Source of the DNA: Chitinophagaceae bacterium 26-R-25
Lineage (GTDB): Bacteria; Bacteroidota; Bacteroidia; Chitinophagales; Chitinophagaceae
DNA: 64,000 nt
Reading direction: 5' to 3'
NCBI GenBank assembly: GCA_029906195.1
Contig: JARWSJ010000001.1
Coordinates: 248,001 to 312,000 of the forward strand
The position numbers were made by a program, and so were the translations under genes. Every line of letters starts with the position of its first letter. Position 1 is the first letter of the stretch. Shown in pieces: positions 27,316-37,125 of this stretch. The notes beneath the pieces are model-generated. The model was not told the DNA's origin and ran no database searches. It saw nothing but the letters and a program-made list of their open reading frames with translations.

Positions 27316-30300
27316 ATGCATGTGACTGCATTCGGCACGTCATTGCCCAAACGCTTATGCGATTTATTCAAACCACGGTTAGTAGCGTGGCTGCTCTTCG
27401 GCTGCTTGTTTATGACCTGCGAAAAAACTCACGCCCAAAAAGTAACGCTGTCGCTTAAAAAGGTGCCGATTGCCAAAGTATTTGATGCGATCGAGCTACA
27501 AACGGGGTATCAATTTTTTTATACCCGCGAAGATATTTCGGGTGTGCCACCGGTGACTGTTCGGGTTAAAGAGGAGGACTTGAAAACCGTCCTTGATCAG
27601 TGTTTCAAAAATACGGCTGTCACTTACCAGATCAATGATAAGTATGTTACGATTAAGCCAGTGCATGGTCGGCCCGCTTCCAACGATAAGGATACGGCGG
27701 CTTTGCTCACCGTTACCGGCAGAGTAGTCAATGAAAAAGGAGAGGGACTACCAGGAGCTACTTTACAAATTAAGGGCACGCAAACCATTGTGAATACCAA
27801 TGACCAGGGCTACTTCGCAATCGATCAAATTGCCAAAGGAACCATGCTTATTATCAGTAGCATAGGCTATCAACCAGAAGAAATTAAAGTGAATGGTGTT
27901 AGTCTTTCTCATGTGTTGAAAACAGCGGTTACAAGCCTTGACGAAACGGTCGTCATCGCCTACGGCACTACCACGCGTCGTCTAAATACCGGTGCTGTAG
28001 GCAGGCTTACCGCGAGTGACATCAGTAAACAACCGGTATCCAATCCCATCGGTGCGTTAGAGGGAAGAATCACCGGCTTACAGATTACCCAAAGCAACGG
28101 GTTGCCGGGTTCTAATTTTACCGTGCTCATACGTGGCACCAATTCCATTCAAAGTGGCAACGATCCCTTGTATATCATTGATGGTGTTCCTTTCCTGAAC
28201 AACATCAACAGTTTTGCGCAACGGAGTGTACTGGTGGCCAATAGCCCCTTTAACAACATCGATCCGTCCACTATTGAAAGCATCGAGGTGTTGAAAGATG
28301 CGGATGCCACTGCGATATATGGGAGCCGTGGTGCCAATGGTGTAATACTCATTACGACCAGGAAAAGCAAAGAAGGCGGTACGCATTTGGATTTTAGTTA
28401 CACCCAGCGCTTTTCAAAGGTTCATAATGCCATGCCCCTGATGAACACGCCTACCTATTTGATGATGCGAAGAGAAGCCTTTACAAATGATGCGATGGTA
28501 CCCGACGAAACGAATGCGCCCGATCTATTGGTATGGGATACTACAAGATATATCGATTGGAGAAAAATGTTGATCGGGCATACAGCACTGTCCCAGAATG
28601 CGCAGGCTCAATTAAGTGGAGGGAACGCCACTACAAAATTTGGCTTTGGTTTGGGTTATTTGAATGATGGGACGGTATTCATGGGTGATTTTTATGACAG
28701 GCGCATCAACGGCAATTTGTTTGTTGCCCACCAGTCAATAAACAAACGATTTAATTTCAACCTAACGACTTCGTATACGGATGAAGCCACGCACCTGCTT
28801 CAGGGAGATTTGACGGCCTCTATCTATATGCCGCCCAACATGTATTATCCTTATGACTCCACCGGGAAATTGCAATGGCAGGAAAAGCCCGGTACCATCT
28901 CCAATGGCAACCCTTTGGCCGTCTTACAACAGCCCTATAACACCAATACCAATCGCTTCACCTCGACCGGGCTGGTGAGTTATAAAGTGCTGAACAATTT
29001 AACGGTGAAGGCATCCATCGGGTATAACCAGTTCCTGTTTGATGAAACGTCTTATTATCCCATCGCTTCACAAGACCCTTCTTATTTACCGAAGGGAAGC
29101 CATTCTATTGGCAACGGTTCTGAAAAGACCTGGAACGTCGAACCACAAATTGAGTACAACAATGACAGGGTGGGCAATAAGGGCCGATTATCTGTACTAG
29201 CCGGATCGACGTTCCAGGAAAGCATCGATAAAGCCCAGACCATCGATGGATCCGGCTATAACACCGATCTCCTTTTGACATCAATCAATGCGGCACCGAG
29301 TATTATCGTTAACAATTCGATCAACCAGTACCGTTATAACGCCGTATTTGCCAGGGTCAATTATAACTGGGCGGGAAAATATTTAGTCAATGCGACCGGG
29401 AGAAGGGATGGTTCCAGCAGGTTTGGGCCCGGCAAACAATTTGCCAATTTCGGCGCCATTGGTGCGGCCTGGATATTTTCTGAAGAGCATTTTATTCAAA
29501 ATAGTTTGCCCTTCCTATCCTTTGGAAAATTGCGTGGTAGCTACGGCATCACGGGCAATGACAAAATCGGCAATTACCAATACCTCGATACGTATACCGT
29601 GACACGTTATCCTTACCAGGGGCAACCGGCGTTAAGACCCTCCAGGTTGTACAACCCTGATTTCAGTTGGGAGAATAATCTTAAAGGTGAAGTCGCAGTG
29701 GAATTGGGGTTCTTCAAAAACCGGATCCTGTTAAATGCTGCCTGGTTTAAAAACAAGAGCACCAACCAGATCATCCGGTATAACCTGCCCGGCCAAACGG
29801 GCGCTAACAGCATCCTGATGAATTTTCCGGGCGTTGTCAGTAACCGTGGATGGGAAGTTGAATTGCAAACGGTCAATGTCCACCATGCGGACTTTGATTG
29901 GAAAACGGCCTTCAACATCAGTATTACCCGCAACCGACTCGATGAGTTTCCTGGCCTTGCCCATTCCAGCTATGCCAACGACTATGAAATTGGCCAGTCA
30001 TTGAACCTGAAAAGGGGCTACCAATTCCTGGGTGTACATCCTTCTACCGGGGTATACTCGTTCAATGACCTGAATAAAGACGGGCTCACTAATATTAACG
30101 ACTATATCACGATTGGCACCACCGATCCAACATTCTACGGGGGATTGTTAAATGCCTTGCGTTATAAAAACTGGCAGCTGGATATTCATTTCCAATTTGT
30201 CAAACAAAAAGGAATCGACCCGGTGTACAGCTCCCCTTTAACGCCTGGTACCCTATCCAATCAAACTAACCTTTTACTTAGCCGATGGCAAGGGGTGGGT

Positions 30301-30609
30301 GACGTACAACCTTACCAGCAATACACGCAAACCGACGTTAGCGAAGCGGGGGAGGCGAGTTATACAGTCAACCAATCCAGCGCCACGCTGACTGATGCTT
30401 CCTTTATCCGTTTGAAAAATGTGGCGCTGCACTATAGCTTTGGTAGCGCTGCGGTGAAGAAATTGAAATTAGCCAACCTGCAACTTTTTGTGCAGGCGCA
30501 GAACCTCGCCACCATCACCCAATACAAAGGGCTTGACCCCGAATCACAAAGCATCACCCGATTGCCACCATTGTTGACACTTGCCGTTGGCGCAAAACTT
30601 TCATTTTAA
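27316..30609 (+). CDS. SusC/RagA TonB-dependent outer-membrane transporter with STN domain
   Basis: A 1097-residue protein; the ATG at 27316 is preferred to a TTG 28 codons earlier because it leads straight into the signal peptide (LVAWLLFGCLFMTCEKTHAQ). Order: STN domain (residues ~45-110, KKVPIAKVFDAIELQTGYQFFYT), carboxypeptidase-like repeat (VTGRVVNEKGEGLPGATLQIKG), plug (TRRLNTGAVGRLTASDISKQ...LYIIDGVPF, ESIEVLKDADATAIYGSRGANGVILI), then a 22-strand barrel to the terminal LAVGAKLSF. The STN domain shows it both imports and signals to FecR/FecI just upstream. The substrate is unknown. It ends 10 bases before the SusD start. Confidence 0.93.
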   Translation: MHVTAFGTSLPKRLCDLFKPRLVAWLLFGCLFMTCEKTHAQKVTLSLKKVPIAKVFDAIELQTGYQFFYTREDISGVPPVTVRVKEEDLKTVLDQCFKNTAVTYQINDKYVTIKPVHGRPASNDKDTAALLTVTGRVVNEKGEGLPGATLQIKGTQTIVNTNDQGYFAIDQIAKGTMLIISSIGYQPEEIKVNGVSLSHVLKTAVTSLDETVVIAYGTTTRRLNTGAVGRLTASDISKQPVSNPIGALEGRITGLQITQSNGLPGSNFTVLIRGTNSIQSGNDPLYIIDGVPFLNNINSFAQRSVLVANSPFNNIDPSTIESIEVLKDADATAIYGSRGANGVILITTRKSKEGGTHLDFSYTQRFSKVHNAMPLMNTPTYLMMRREAFTNDAMVPDETNAPDLLVWDTTRYIDWRKMLIGHTALSQNAQAQLSGGNATTKFGFGLGYLNDGTVFMGDFYDRRINGNLFVAHQSINKRFNFNLTTSYTDEATHLLQGDLTASIYMPPNMYYPYDSTGKLQWQEKPGTISNGNPLAVLQQPYNTNTNRFTSTGLVSYKVLNNLTVKASIGYNQFLFDETSYYPIASQDPSYLPKGSHSIGNGSEKTWNVEPQIEYNNDRVGNKGRLSVLAGSTFQESIDKAQTIDGSGYNTDLLLTSINAAPSIIVNNSINQYRYNAVFARVNYNWAGKYLVNATGRRDGSSRFGPGKQFANFGAIGAAWIFSEEHFIQNSLPFLSFGKLRGSYGITGNDKIGNYQYLDTYTVTRYPYQGQPALRPSRLYNPDFSWENNLKGEVAVELGFFKNRILLNAAWFKNKSTNQIIRYNLPGQTGANSILMNFPGVVSNRGWEVELQTVNVHHADFDWKTAFNISITRNRLDEFPGLAHSSYANDYEIGQSLNLKRGYQFLGVHPSTGVYSFNDLNKDGLTNINDYITIGTTDPTFYGGLLNALRYKNWQLDIHFQFVKQKGIDPVYSSPLTPGTLSNQTNLLLSRWQGVGDVQPYQQYTQTDVSEAGEASYTVNQSSATLTDASFIRLKNVALHYSFGSAAVKKLKLANLQLFVQAQNLATITQYKGLDPESQSITRLPPLLTLAVGAKLSF

Positions 30610-30619
30610 AATTAGAGCT

Positions 30620-31987
30620 ATGAAGACATTAAAGATATTGGTTGCTTTTTGTTTTGTAATGGTTGGTAGTGGTTGCAAAAAGTTTGTCACCATTGACCCG
30701 CCGAATAATCAAATCGTCAATCCTACGCCATTTACTGACGATGCCACGGCGACTGCGACGATCACCGGCATTTACAGTGAAATGATGAATGGCATCGCGC
30801 AATTTTCCAGTGGCTATACCACTTTCCTCGAAGGCATGTACGCCGATGAATTGTATTATTATACGCCGGGAAGATTTGATGAATTTGTGGCCAGCAATAT
30901 TTCCCTGACCAGCCATGGCGTTATTGAAAGCTCCTTTTGGATACCGCTTTATAAATACATCTATGCCGCCAACCTGGCGCTTGAACAACTGGATGCCTCT
31001 ACGAAATTGAGCGCTGCTGTTAAGCAGCGGCTGTCTGGCGAAGCGTTATTTATTCGCGCCTTTTGCTATGACTACCTTGTCAATGTATTTGGAGATGTGC
31101 CACTGGTTTTGCATTCTGGTTATGCGCAGAATATGGATTTGCCGAGAACGGCCAGCCCGCTTGTATATGCGCAAATGCTACAGGATGTTTCACGTGCTGT
31201 TGATTTGCTTCCTGCCGATTATCCTGAACCGGAAAGAACAAGGCCGAATAAGTGGGCAGCGAAAGCACTGCAAGCAAGGCTTTTGCTCTATACCAACAAT
31301 TATACGGCCACTGTGGCAACGGCCAGTGAGGTGATCAATAGTAACCTGTTTGCCCTTGAAACGGACCTGGATAAAATATTTCTAAAAGAGAGCCAGGAGG
31401 CGATTTGGCAATTGCAACCGGTAATGCCAAACTACAACACCACGGAAGGATATCAAATCCTGCCCGCCAACAATAATACGCAGCCAACATTCGTGGTGAC
31501 GAGTTATTTGTTGAATGCCTTTGAAGGAGGGGATCAAAGAAAAGCTGCCTGGATAAAGGGGCGAACCTACAGCAACAAAACGGTCTATTATCCCTATAAA
31601 TACAAGGTCAGGACAAACCTGGCTGTGACAGAAAATTACGTGGTGCTACGACTCGCAGAGATGTACCTCATCCGTGCCGAGGCAAATAACCAACTGGGTC
31701 ACTACCCGGATGCCATCAATGATCTCAATACCATTCGGGCAAGAGCAGGACTTGCTGCCACTACTGCCGCGAGTGCAAATGACATCATGCAGGCCATTGA
31801 GCAGGAAAGAAGAACCGAACTTTGTTTTGAATGGGGACACCGCTGGTTTGATCTGAAAAGAACAGGGAGGGCTGCAGCTATATTAAGTGTAATCAAAACG
31901 GGTTGGTCCGCCCATGATACCCTTTGGCCGATCCCTGCTGCTCAACTCAACCTTAACCCCTCACTGGTACAGAACACAGGGTACTAA
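30620..31987 (+). CDS. SusD/RagB substrate-binding lipoprotein
   Basis: A 456-residue lipoprotein; the start at MKTLKILVAF gives a signal ending in VGSGC, a lipobox. The TPR-like SusD fold is recognised by LALEQLDAS, LSGEALFIRAFCYDYLVNVFGDVPLV, RPNKWAAKALQARLLLY and the C-terminal EQERRTELCFEWGHRWFDLKRTGRA ... WPIPAAQLNLNPSLVQNTGY. It is the lid partner of the SusC protein 10 bases upstream, on the outer membrane. Mildly short for the family, which is common in FecI/FecR-linked pairs. Confidence 0.92.
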   Translation: MKTLKILVAFCFVMVGSGCKKFVTIDPPNNQIVNPTPFTDDATATATITGIYSEMMNGIAQFSSGYTTFLEGMYADELYYYTPGRFDEFVASNISLTSHGVIESSFWIPLYKYIYAANLALEQLDASTKLSAAVKQRLSGEALFIRAFCYDYLVNVFGDVPLVLHSGYAQNMDLPRTASPLVYAQMLQDVSRAVDLLPADYPEPERTRPNKWAAKALQARLLLYTNNYTATVATASEVINSNLFALETDLDKIFLKESQEAIWQLQPVMPNYNTTEGYQILPANNNTQPTFVVTSYLLNAFEGGDQRKAAWIKGRTYSNKTVYYPYKYKVRTNLAVTENYVVLRLAEMYLIRAEANNQLGHYPDAINDLNTIRARAGLAATTAASANDIMQAIEQERRTELCFEWGHRWFDLKRTGRAAAILSVIKTGWSAHDTLWPIPAAQLNLNPSLVQNTGY

Positions 31988-32026
31988 TCAACACTTTATT
32001 TTTTCATTTATAATTTGTACTTACGT

Positions 32027-33343
32027 ATGAACAAGCTATTTTTTTGCCTATGCCTGGCGGCAATGGTAACGAGTGTGAATGCACAGAAAACGAAGAGGCA
32101 ACCATTACAAATTGGCGATACGGTTCCCAATGTATTTTTCGGGGAATGTTTACAAGGCAAGTTTGCTGTGAAGAGTCTCGCAGATTGTAGAGGCCGGCTT
32201 ACGATTCTTGATTTTTGGGACACTGGCTGTTTGGGTTGCATACTCGGAATGCCACACATGGATAGTTTGCAACAAATCTTTGGTGACCGGATCCAAACCA
32301 TTATTATTTGCTACAATCATAGAAAAGATGTTGAGGGGATGTTCAATAGGATAAGAAAGCCCCTTCCTTCAACACCCATTATTTTAGAAGATTCCATATT
32401 GAATGCCTATTTCCCGCATGTCACCGTCCCGCATCATGTGTGGATAGATGGAGCCGGCGTGGTAAAATTTATCACCTATGACCACAATGCCACCGTTGAT
32501 AATGTACGCAGGTTTTTGAATGGCGAGACATTGCATTTTGCATTGAAAAAAGAAATCACCGATTTTGACGACAATGCTGTATTATATGCAGAGGGAAATG
32601 GGCGATGGAACAGGGAAATAAAGTACCATACGCTTTTTGCCACCTACCTGGATGGGGTCGAGCTCAGCATTCCACAATTGATGTATGACCCGTCGACCAA
32701 CAGCCAAACCCTTCGGGTGGTTAACCATTTCTATCGACAATTATTTATGTTTGCTTATAACCGTGACATCGGATATGGTTTGTATTATCAAAAAAGCAGG
32801 TGGGTGCTAGAAACTAAAGACCGGGCCAATTTTTTCAATGGTACCGAGGTCGACAGTTTGATTGACAACTGGAACAAAAAAAAATTAGCGAGTTATGAAG
32901 CGGTATTGCCAGGAAAAGACCCAGCCATGTTATTTACAGCCATGCAGCGGGATCTCAATATTTTTTCCCCTTATAATGCCCGCATAGAAAAACGAAAAGT
33001 AAAATGCCTGTTGCTGGTTAATAAAGGAATCAAGCCTTCTGCCTACAAAGGCACTGATTCTGTGTATGTGTCAGAGGTCAATGACTCCTGGGTTGCGAAA
33101 AATTATACTATTCAGAACACAGTGTTCTCCGGGATGGTTGAAGGTAATCATGACCTGGATACCCCTATTTTAGATGAAACACATTATACAGGAAAAACGG
33201 ACCTGCATTTTGCTGGATCGCTTAGCAATTTGTCCGACCCTACGAACTTTGTTCGTGCACAGGAGGACTTACGCAAAAATGGATTGGATTTAGAATATGG
33301 TTATCGTGACATTGATATGCTCGTCATACGGGACAAAAAATAA
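32027..33343 (+). CDS. Exported thioredoxin-like (TlpA/redoxin-type) protein
   Basis: A 438-residue protein; ATG at 32027 gives the signal peptide LFFCLCLAAMVTSVNAQ. Residues ~35-165 are thioredoxin-fold: GDTVPNVFFGECLQGKFAVKS, LTILDFWDTGCLGCILGMPHM and later FPHVTVPHHVWIDGAGVV. The active site is CLGC instead of the usual CGPC or CxPC, and the residue before it is Gly, not Trp. The C-terminal 270 residues are an extra domain found with some Sus-linked redoxins. It follows the SusD gene by 39 bases and is likely periplasmic in the same operon. Confidence 0.75.
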   Translation: MNKLFFCLCLAAMVTSVNAQKTKRQPLQIGDTVPNVFFGECLQGKFAVKSLADCRGRLTILDFWDTGCLGCILGMPHMDSLQQIFGDRIQTIIICYNHRKDVEGMFNRIRKPLPSTPIILEDSILNAYFPHVTVPHHVWIDGAGVVKFITYDHNATVDNVRRFLNGETLHFALKKEITDFDDNAVLYAEGNGRWNREIKYHTLFATYLDGVELSIPQLMYDPSTNSQTLRVVNHFYRQLFMFAYNRDIGYGLYYQKSRWVLETKDRANFFNGTEVDSLIDNWNKKKLASYEAVLPGKDPAMLFTAMQRDLNIFSPYNARIEKRKVKCLLLVNKGIKPSAYKGTDSVYVSEVNDSWVAKNYTIQNTVFSGMVEGNHDLDTPILDETHYTGKTDLHFAGSLSNLSDPTNFVRAQEDLRKNGLDLEYGYRDIDMLVIRDKK

Positions 33344-33351
33344 ATAGAGCA

Positions 33352-33424
33352 AATGGGTTGCAGTAGCTCCGGCAAAGAAGGTTAAAACTTTCCTATGAAG
33401 CAGCTGGCATTCCTGCAACCCATT
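33352..33424. terminator. Bidirectional terminator between convergent genes
   Basis: AATGGGTTGCAG at 33352-33363 pairs with CTGCAACCCATT at 33413-33424 around a long loop, with a T-run after the plus-strand arm. It lies between the stop of the redoxin gene and the minus-strand small gene. A second copy is at about 33784-33859 in the duplicated unit. Confidence 0.55.
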
Positions 33425-33430
33425 TTTCGT

Positions 33431-33718
33431 TTAGTTTCTTTGTTTAATTGTGAACGTCTGTGTAAAATCCGGATGACCGGTGCCATCATCCTGGGCGACT
33501 ACACCACAGGTGTGTATAGTTCCCGGACAATGTAAAGGATCGTTGCCATTATTTGGTGTCAACGTGTAAAAGCTCGGATCAGTGGTGTAATGATCATCCG
33601 GGTATGCATCGTAGCTGTAGTTTTTGGTTGAAGTCGGGTGACTTGCGGGTTTTACTGTAAAGGAATTCAGCGTGATGGCTGTTACGAGGGCGATCGCGCC
33701 CAATAGATACTGTTTCAT
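33431..33718 (-). CDS. Small exported two-Cys protein, copy A
   Basis: A 95-residue protein; the start at MKQYLLGAIALVTAI gives a signal sequence. The mature part has DPLHCPGTIHTCGVVAQDD with two Cys six residues apart, the only cysteines, near residues 68-75. Small exported proteins of this plan occur in Bacteroidota next to MauE-like membrane proteins, as here. Its paralogue is 144 bases upstream; the two share about 85 of 95 residues by eye. Function unknown; the Cys pair may form a disulfide. Confidence 0.7.
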   Translation of the reverse strand: MKQYLLGAIALVTAITLNSFTVKPASHPTSTKNYSYDAYPDDHYTTDPSFYTLTPNNGNDPLHCPGTIHTCGVVAQDDGTGHPDFTQTFTIKQRN

Positions 33719-33862
33719 AATGCTTGTGTTGTTACATTTAAAATTGATATGCTCGTCATACGGGACAAAAAATAAATAAAGCAAATGGGCTGCAGTATCT
33801 CCAGCAAGCAAGGTCAAAACTTACCTATGAAGCAGCTGGCATTCCTGCAACCCATTCAATTG

Positions 33863-34150
33863 TTAGTTCCTGTGTTCAATGGTGAACGTCTGGGTAAAAT
33901 CCGGATGGCCGGTGCCGTCATCCTGCGCTACCACTCCACAGGTGTGTGTATTTCCCGGACAATGTAAAGGATCGTTACCATTATTTGCTGTCAACGTGTA
34001 AAAGCTCGGATCGGAGGTGTGCGAATCATCCGGGTACGCATTATACGTGTAGTTTTTTGTTGCCGTTGGATGATTTGCTGGCTTTACTGTAAAAGAATTC
34101 AGCGTGATGGCTGTCACCAGGGCGATAGCGCCCAACAAATACTGTTTCAT
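33863..34150 (-). CDS. Small exported two-Cys protein, copy B
   Basis: A 95-residue paralogue of copy A with the same signal sequence (MKQYLLGAIALV) and the same Cys pair (CPGNTHTCGVV). Changes are mostly conservative (NYTYNAYPDDSHTSD against NYSYDAYPDDHYTTD), which suggests both are under selection. It is the first of the pair after the MauE-like gene, 35 bases downstream of its stop, and likely in the same transcript as it and copy A. Confidence 0.7.
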   Translation of the reverse strand: MKQYLLGAIALVTAITLNSFTVKPANHPTATKNYTYNAYPDDSHTSDPSFYTLTANNGNDPLHCPGNTHTCGVVAQDDGTGHPDFTQTFTIEHRN

Positions 34151-34185
34151 AAATCTCGTGTTGTTACATTTAAAAATGATGCCTA

Positions 34186-34641
34186 CTATATTACAGGTGT
34201 TCGGCTTCGCCTGATTGCAATATTTTTATCGGTTGTATGAGTGTTTCGCATGCTGTACCATCCGTAAAGGGCAAGCAAGAGGAAAATGGTATTGAAAACA
34301 AGGTGCTGTTTCCATGACAGGTAACTTACAATGCCACCACAGGAACAAGGAAGATTAGGAGTAAACAGCAGCATGTAGATGATGTACAGTGTAAATGTAG
34401 TTAGCAGTACGACAGAACATAATAGACCAATACGCCTGAGGGATGGAAAAATTAAAAGACAGACAACCGCCAATTCTGTTGCGGGAACCATCCAGGAGAG
34501 AGGAGTGGCCAACGAATGTAGCAGGGTAGAACGTTCCAGGGTCCACAGAAAAGTGTCATGCTCCATGTACTTCTGGAAAGCAGTGTAAGCAAATAGTAAG
34601 ATCAATAAAGAACCAATGATTTCTGATTTGATGTTTCGCAT
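34186..34641 (-). CDS. MauE/DoxX-like membrane protein
   Basis: A 151-residue protein with four transmembrane helices (IGSLLILLFAYTAFQKY, LATPLSWMVPATELAVVCLLIF, IGLLCSVVLLTTFTLYIIYMLLF, HLVFNTIFLLLALYGWY). Between helices 3 and 4 is NLPCSCGGIVSYLSWKQH, with the conserved CxC(GG) motif of the MauE/DoxD group, which is thought to handle thiol or quinone redox chemistry. Its linkage to the two-Cys exported proteins (downstream) and a thioredoxin-like protein (convergent) suggests a disulfide-related role; inference only. Confidence 0.75.
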   Translation of the reverse strand: MRNIKSEIIGSLLILLFAYTAFQKYMEHDTFLWTLERSTLLHSLATPLSWMVPATELAVVCLLIFPSLRRIGLLCSVVLLTTFTLYIIYMLLFTPNLPCSCGGIVSYLSWKQHLVFNTIFLLLALYGWYSMRNTHTTDKNIAIRRSRTPVI

Positions 34642-34758
34642 ATAGGTTAAGGTTGATTAGATAAACAATGCTGATGTAAAGTTGAAAAATCTTTACATCA
34701 GATTTTTGAGTATCTATTTCGGAAATAGCAGAAAAAGTTTATCAAAAAGAAGGGATGA

Positions 34759-35724
34759 TTATTTTCTGACAGTACCTGGAGAATAACCGAAGTGATTGGT
34801 GAACGCGGTGACAAAACTTGAAAAACTGGCATAGCCTGCCAGCATAGCAATCTCTTTGATGGGTTTGCCGGTTTGTTGCAGCAGCTCTTTTGCTTTTTGC
34901 AGACGCACCTCATTCCTGTATTCCAAAGGCGGCAGGCCGTAAACCTGTTTAAACCCGTTCTTTAACGTGTGCAGGTTGATGTGTGCTTTTCTCGCAAGTT
35001 CTTTATGGGAGTAATGCGTGGTGATATCTTGCAGCATCAGTTGCCGGATCTCTTCCAATGCCTCCAGTTGTCTTTCGGACAATTTCAGTTTTGGCTCAGG
35101 CCTTCTAAAAGCTGTCGCCAGTTGCAATACAAATAGCTCCTGCATTTTAATGGAGGTATAACTCTCATTCAATTGCCGGGGCAATGCATAATGAATGATG
35201 TCGCTGATGGTATCCAGCATTTTCCGTGAGGCAGGCAGTGCGCCTTCGGTAAGCGAAAAAGAATTATTAGAGGAGAATTTGGGCATCTCCTCCTGGAGGA
35301 AATATGCCTGCAGGTATTTATACACGAAGTCAAGATTAAATGATGACCCAAATGCGCAATAATTTTTACCTTTTTCAAAAACAAAAGACATTTCATTCGA
35401 GGGGTTATGCGTGATGACCAGGTGATCTTTTCGCAATAAAAAATTGCCTGTACCCTGGACAAGCGTGACGATGTCCTCATTCATGGCGATCATTGATTGC
35501 ATCGCAAAACCATCGTGACGAAAATTGATAATGGCTCTGTCGTTGAGCAAAAAGTTAGCATAATGAAAAGTGAAGTCTTCTGTAATCTGCTGCTGTATTA
35601 GGATTGTGCCTGCGTCTCCTTTATAGGAAAATGCATCGGCACCAGCAATAATATACCCATCAATATCATGGGCGAAAGGTTGTAACGGTAATTTTCCGTA
35701 AACATCTGAGTACAGCATTGTCAT
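34759..35724 (-). CDS. AraC-family transcription regulator
   Basis: A 321-residue regulator; the start at MTMLYSDVYGK is chosen (an upstream MFSTTLSF is also in frame). The N-terminal 200 residues are a sensor domain. The C-terminal two-HTH AraC domain is clear: YSHKELARKAHINLHTLKNGF and the second helix pair KPIKEIAMLAGYASFSSFVTAFTNHFGYSPGTVR. It is in line with the MauE-like gene 117 bases downstream and is probably its regulator. Similar sensor domains are common in Bacteroidota. Confidence 0.85.
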   Translation of the reverse strand: MTMLYSDVYGKLPLQPFAHDIDGYIIAGADAFSYKGDAGTILIQQQITEDFTFHYANFLLNDRAIINFRHDGFAMQSMIAMNEDIVTLVQGTGNFLLRKDHLVITHNPSNEMSFVFEKGKNYCAFGSSFNLDFVYKYLQAYFLQEEMPKFSSNNSFSLTEGALPASRKMLDTISDIIHYALPRQLNESYTSIKMQELFVLQLATAFRRPEPKLKLSERQLEALEEIRQLMLQDITTHYSHKELARKAHINLHTLKNGFKQVYGLPPLEYRNEVRLQKAKELLQQTGKPIKEIAMLAGYASFSSFVTAFTNHFGYSPGTVRK

Positions 35725-36306
35725 GAAAGATAAGGTTGTGCTGAACAATAAAAAGGAATATACGAAAAATGATAAAGCTGCAAAAGCGCATTAGTACGTG
35801 TGCATGGTCTCGATACAAATAAATTTGCGCAATTACCATAGTGGAGTTAGTACGTAGGCCATAAAAACGCATAGGATCAGGTGTTATACCCCATTTGTGA
35901 GACATGAAAAATTGTGATAGCCGTTGTTCATTGCCCTGGGGCGATTTTCAATCTTTGCGCATAAAATATTTTCAAGTATAGTTGACATGGTATTATTTAC
36001 TGTTTACATTTACATAGCTGGTTTGCTTTCTCCAGTGATTATTGTCCTACTTACTTCATTGATTTTACAAATAGAATTTCCCGCTGAAAACTGCTGATCA
36101 TGTTGGATGGTGAACCGTTCGCATCATCTAAACTTTATAATGGTTTATGAAGTCTCGCCTTTTTTTGCACAGCGAAATAGCATTTTTTATGCTATGGATT
36201 TATCCTAGTGATTCCGAATGGGGCCAATTTATCAAAGCTGAGAAATGACTGGACCGTAGGCTATGTCAACTGTTGAAAATATTTGAAAATAATTTAAAAC
36301 CTTTTT
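35725..36306. other. Intergenic region
   Basis: About 580 A+T-rich bases between the AraC gene (minus) and a lipoprotein gene (plus). A small hairpin (TAGCAT / ATGCTA) is seen near 36177-36194. No further feature is supported. Confidence 0.35.
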
Positions 36307-37125
36307 ATGAGTAAGTATTACTTTACAATCGCGGTTATTTCCATTATTGTGTTTGCATCCGGTTGTAAAAAAGTCTATGATTATATAGACCACCATCCAA
36401 CTTCAACTTGCGACGCATGCCAGGTTGTGCAATTAACTGCCTATTATCACGGGGATCCCACTGTTTTCTCCATTAATTATGACAAGAAAGGTAATGTAAC
36501 CAGCATTATCGGAGACCGTGATCATCCTGAATATGATTATTACATACGATACGATAAGCAAAACAGGGTTTCTGATATTATATCTATTTATCACGGTAAC
36601 ACTGGTGCCGTTACATGGGAGACCTTCAGATATTTTCCAGGGAAAATAGTAGATACCATTTACGCATATGCCGGTTTGATAACCGATCCTAATCCACCTT
36701 ATGATGCATATAATAAGAATTATGCAGTGTTGAAAACGGATGATTTAGGACGGGTTATAAGCCGGGTCTTTTTTATACCGCTGGCTCCCAATAACCCACA
36801 AAGTATAATTCCCTTTCCATATAACAGCATAGGAAACCTTGTATTGCCCGGAACAATTGCCGATAACAAAATCAATCCAAACAGGACAAATAAGCTATGG
36901 CAATTGATGAGCCTGGATTATAGTGTTAATAACATTGTTTATGATCCGGCTGCTGATTCCTATTATATCCAAGATGAGAAGCCCGTCATCATTTCCTATA
37001 ATACGTATGGATTGCCCATCAAATACAAAACGCCAAAACCATATGCATCGCCAAGAGTATTTGGAATTGTTTTCGATTCGATGACCGTAAAATACGATTG
37101 TGATTTTTCGGGTATTAACTATTAA
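36307..37125 (+). CDS. Lipoprotein, YD-repeat-like
   Basis: A 272-residue lipoprotein: signal MSKYYFTIAVISIIVFASGC with the Cys at residue 20. The mature protein is made of strand-turn blocks such as INYDKKGNVTSIIGD, IRYDKQNRVSDIISIY and TDDLGRVISRVFF, like the YD/RHS-type units in DUF4595-like lipoproteins of Bacteroidota. A CDACQ pair follows the lipid anchor. Function unknown; likely envelope-anchored. It stands alone. Confidence 0.6.
   Translation: MSKYYFTIAVISIIVFASGCKKVYDYIDHHPTSTCDACQVVQLTAYYHGDPTVFSINYDKKGNVTSIIGDRDHPEYDYYIRYDKQNRVSDIISIYHGNTGAVTWETFRYFPGKIVDTIYAYAGLITDPNPPYDAYNKNYAVLKTDDLGRVISRVFFIPLAPNNPQSIIPFPYNSIGNLVLPGTIADNKINPNRTNKLWQLMSLDYSVNNIVYDPAADSYYIQDEKPVIISYNTYGLPIKYKTPKPYASPRVFGIVFDSMTVKYDCDFSGINY

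Larger units (their letters stand above)
33311..34173. repeat. Tandem segmental duplication, unit 432 bp
   Basis: Unit A (33311-33742) and unit B (33743 to about 34173) start with the same text, ATTGATATGCTCGTCATACG, which is the coding 3' end of the redoxin gene in unit A and a non-coding copy in unit B. Both carry the same hairpin with a GGGTTGCAG/CTGCAACCC-type stem (one mismatch in B), a 95-codon gene on the minus strand, and the same end (GTTACATTTAAAA). Divergence is modest, so the duplication is fairly recent on the gene-family scale. Confidence 0.85.

Noticed and set aside
28078-28386. Minus-strand open frames inside the SusC gene
   Set aside because: They are antisense to clear SusC motifs and have no signal of their own; treated as shadows.
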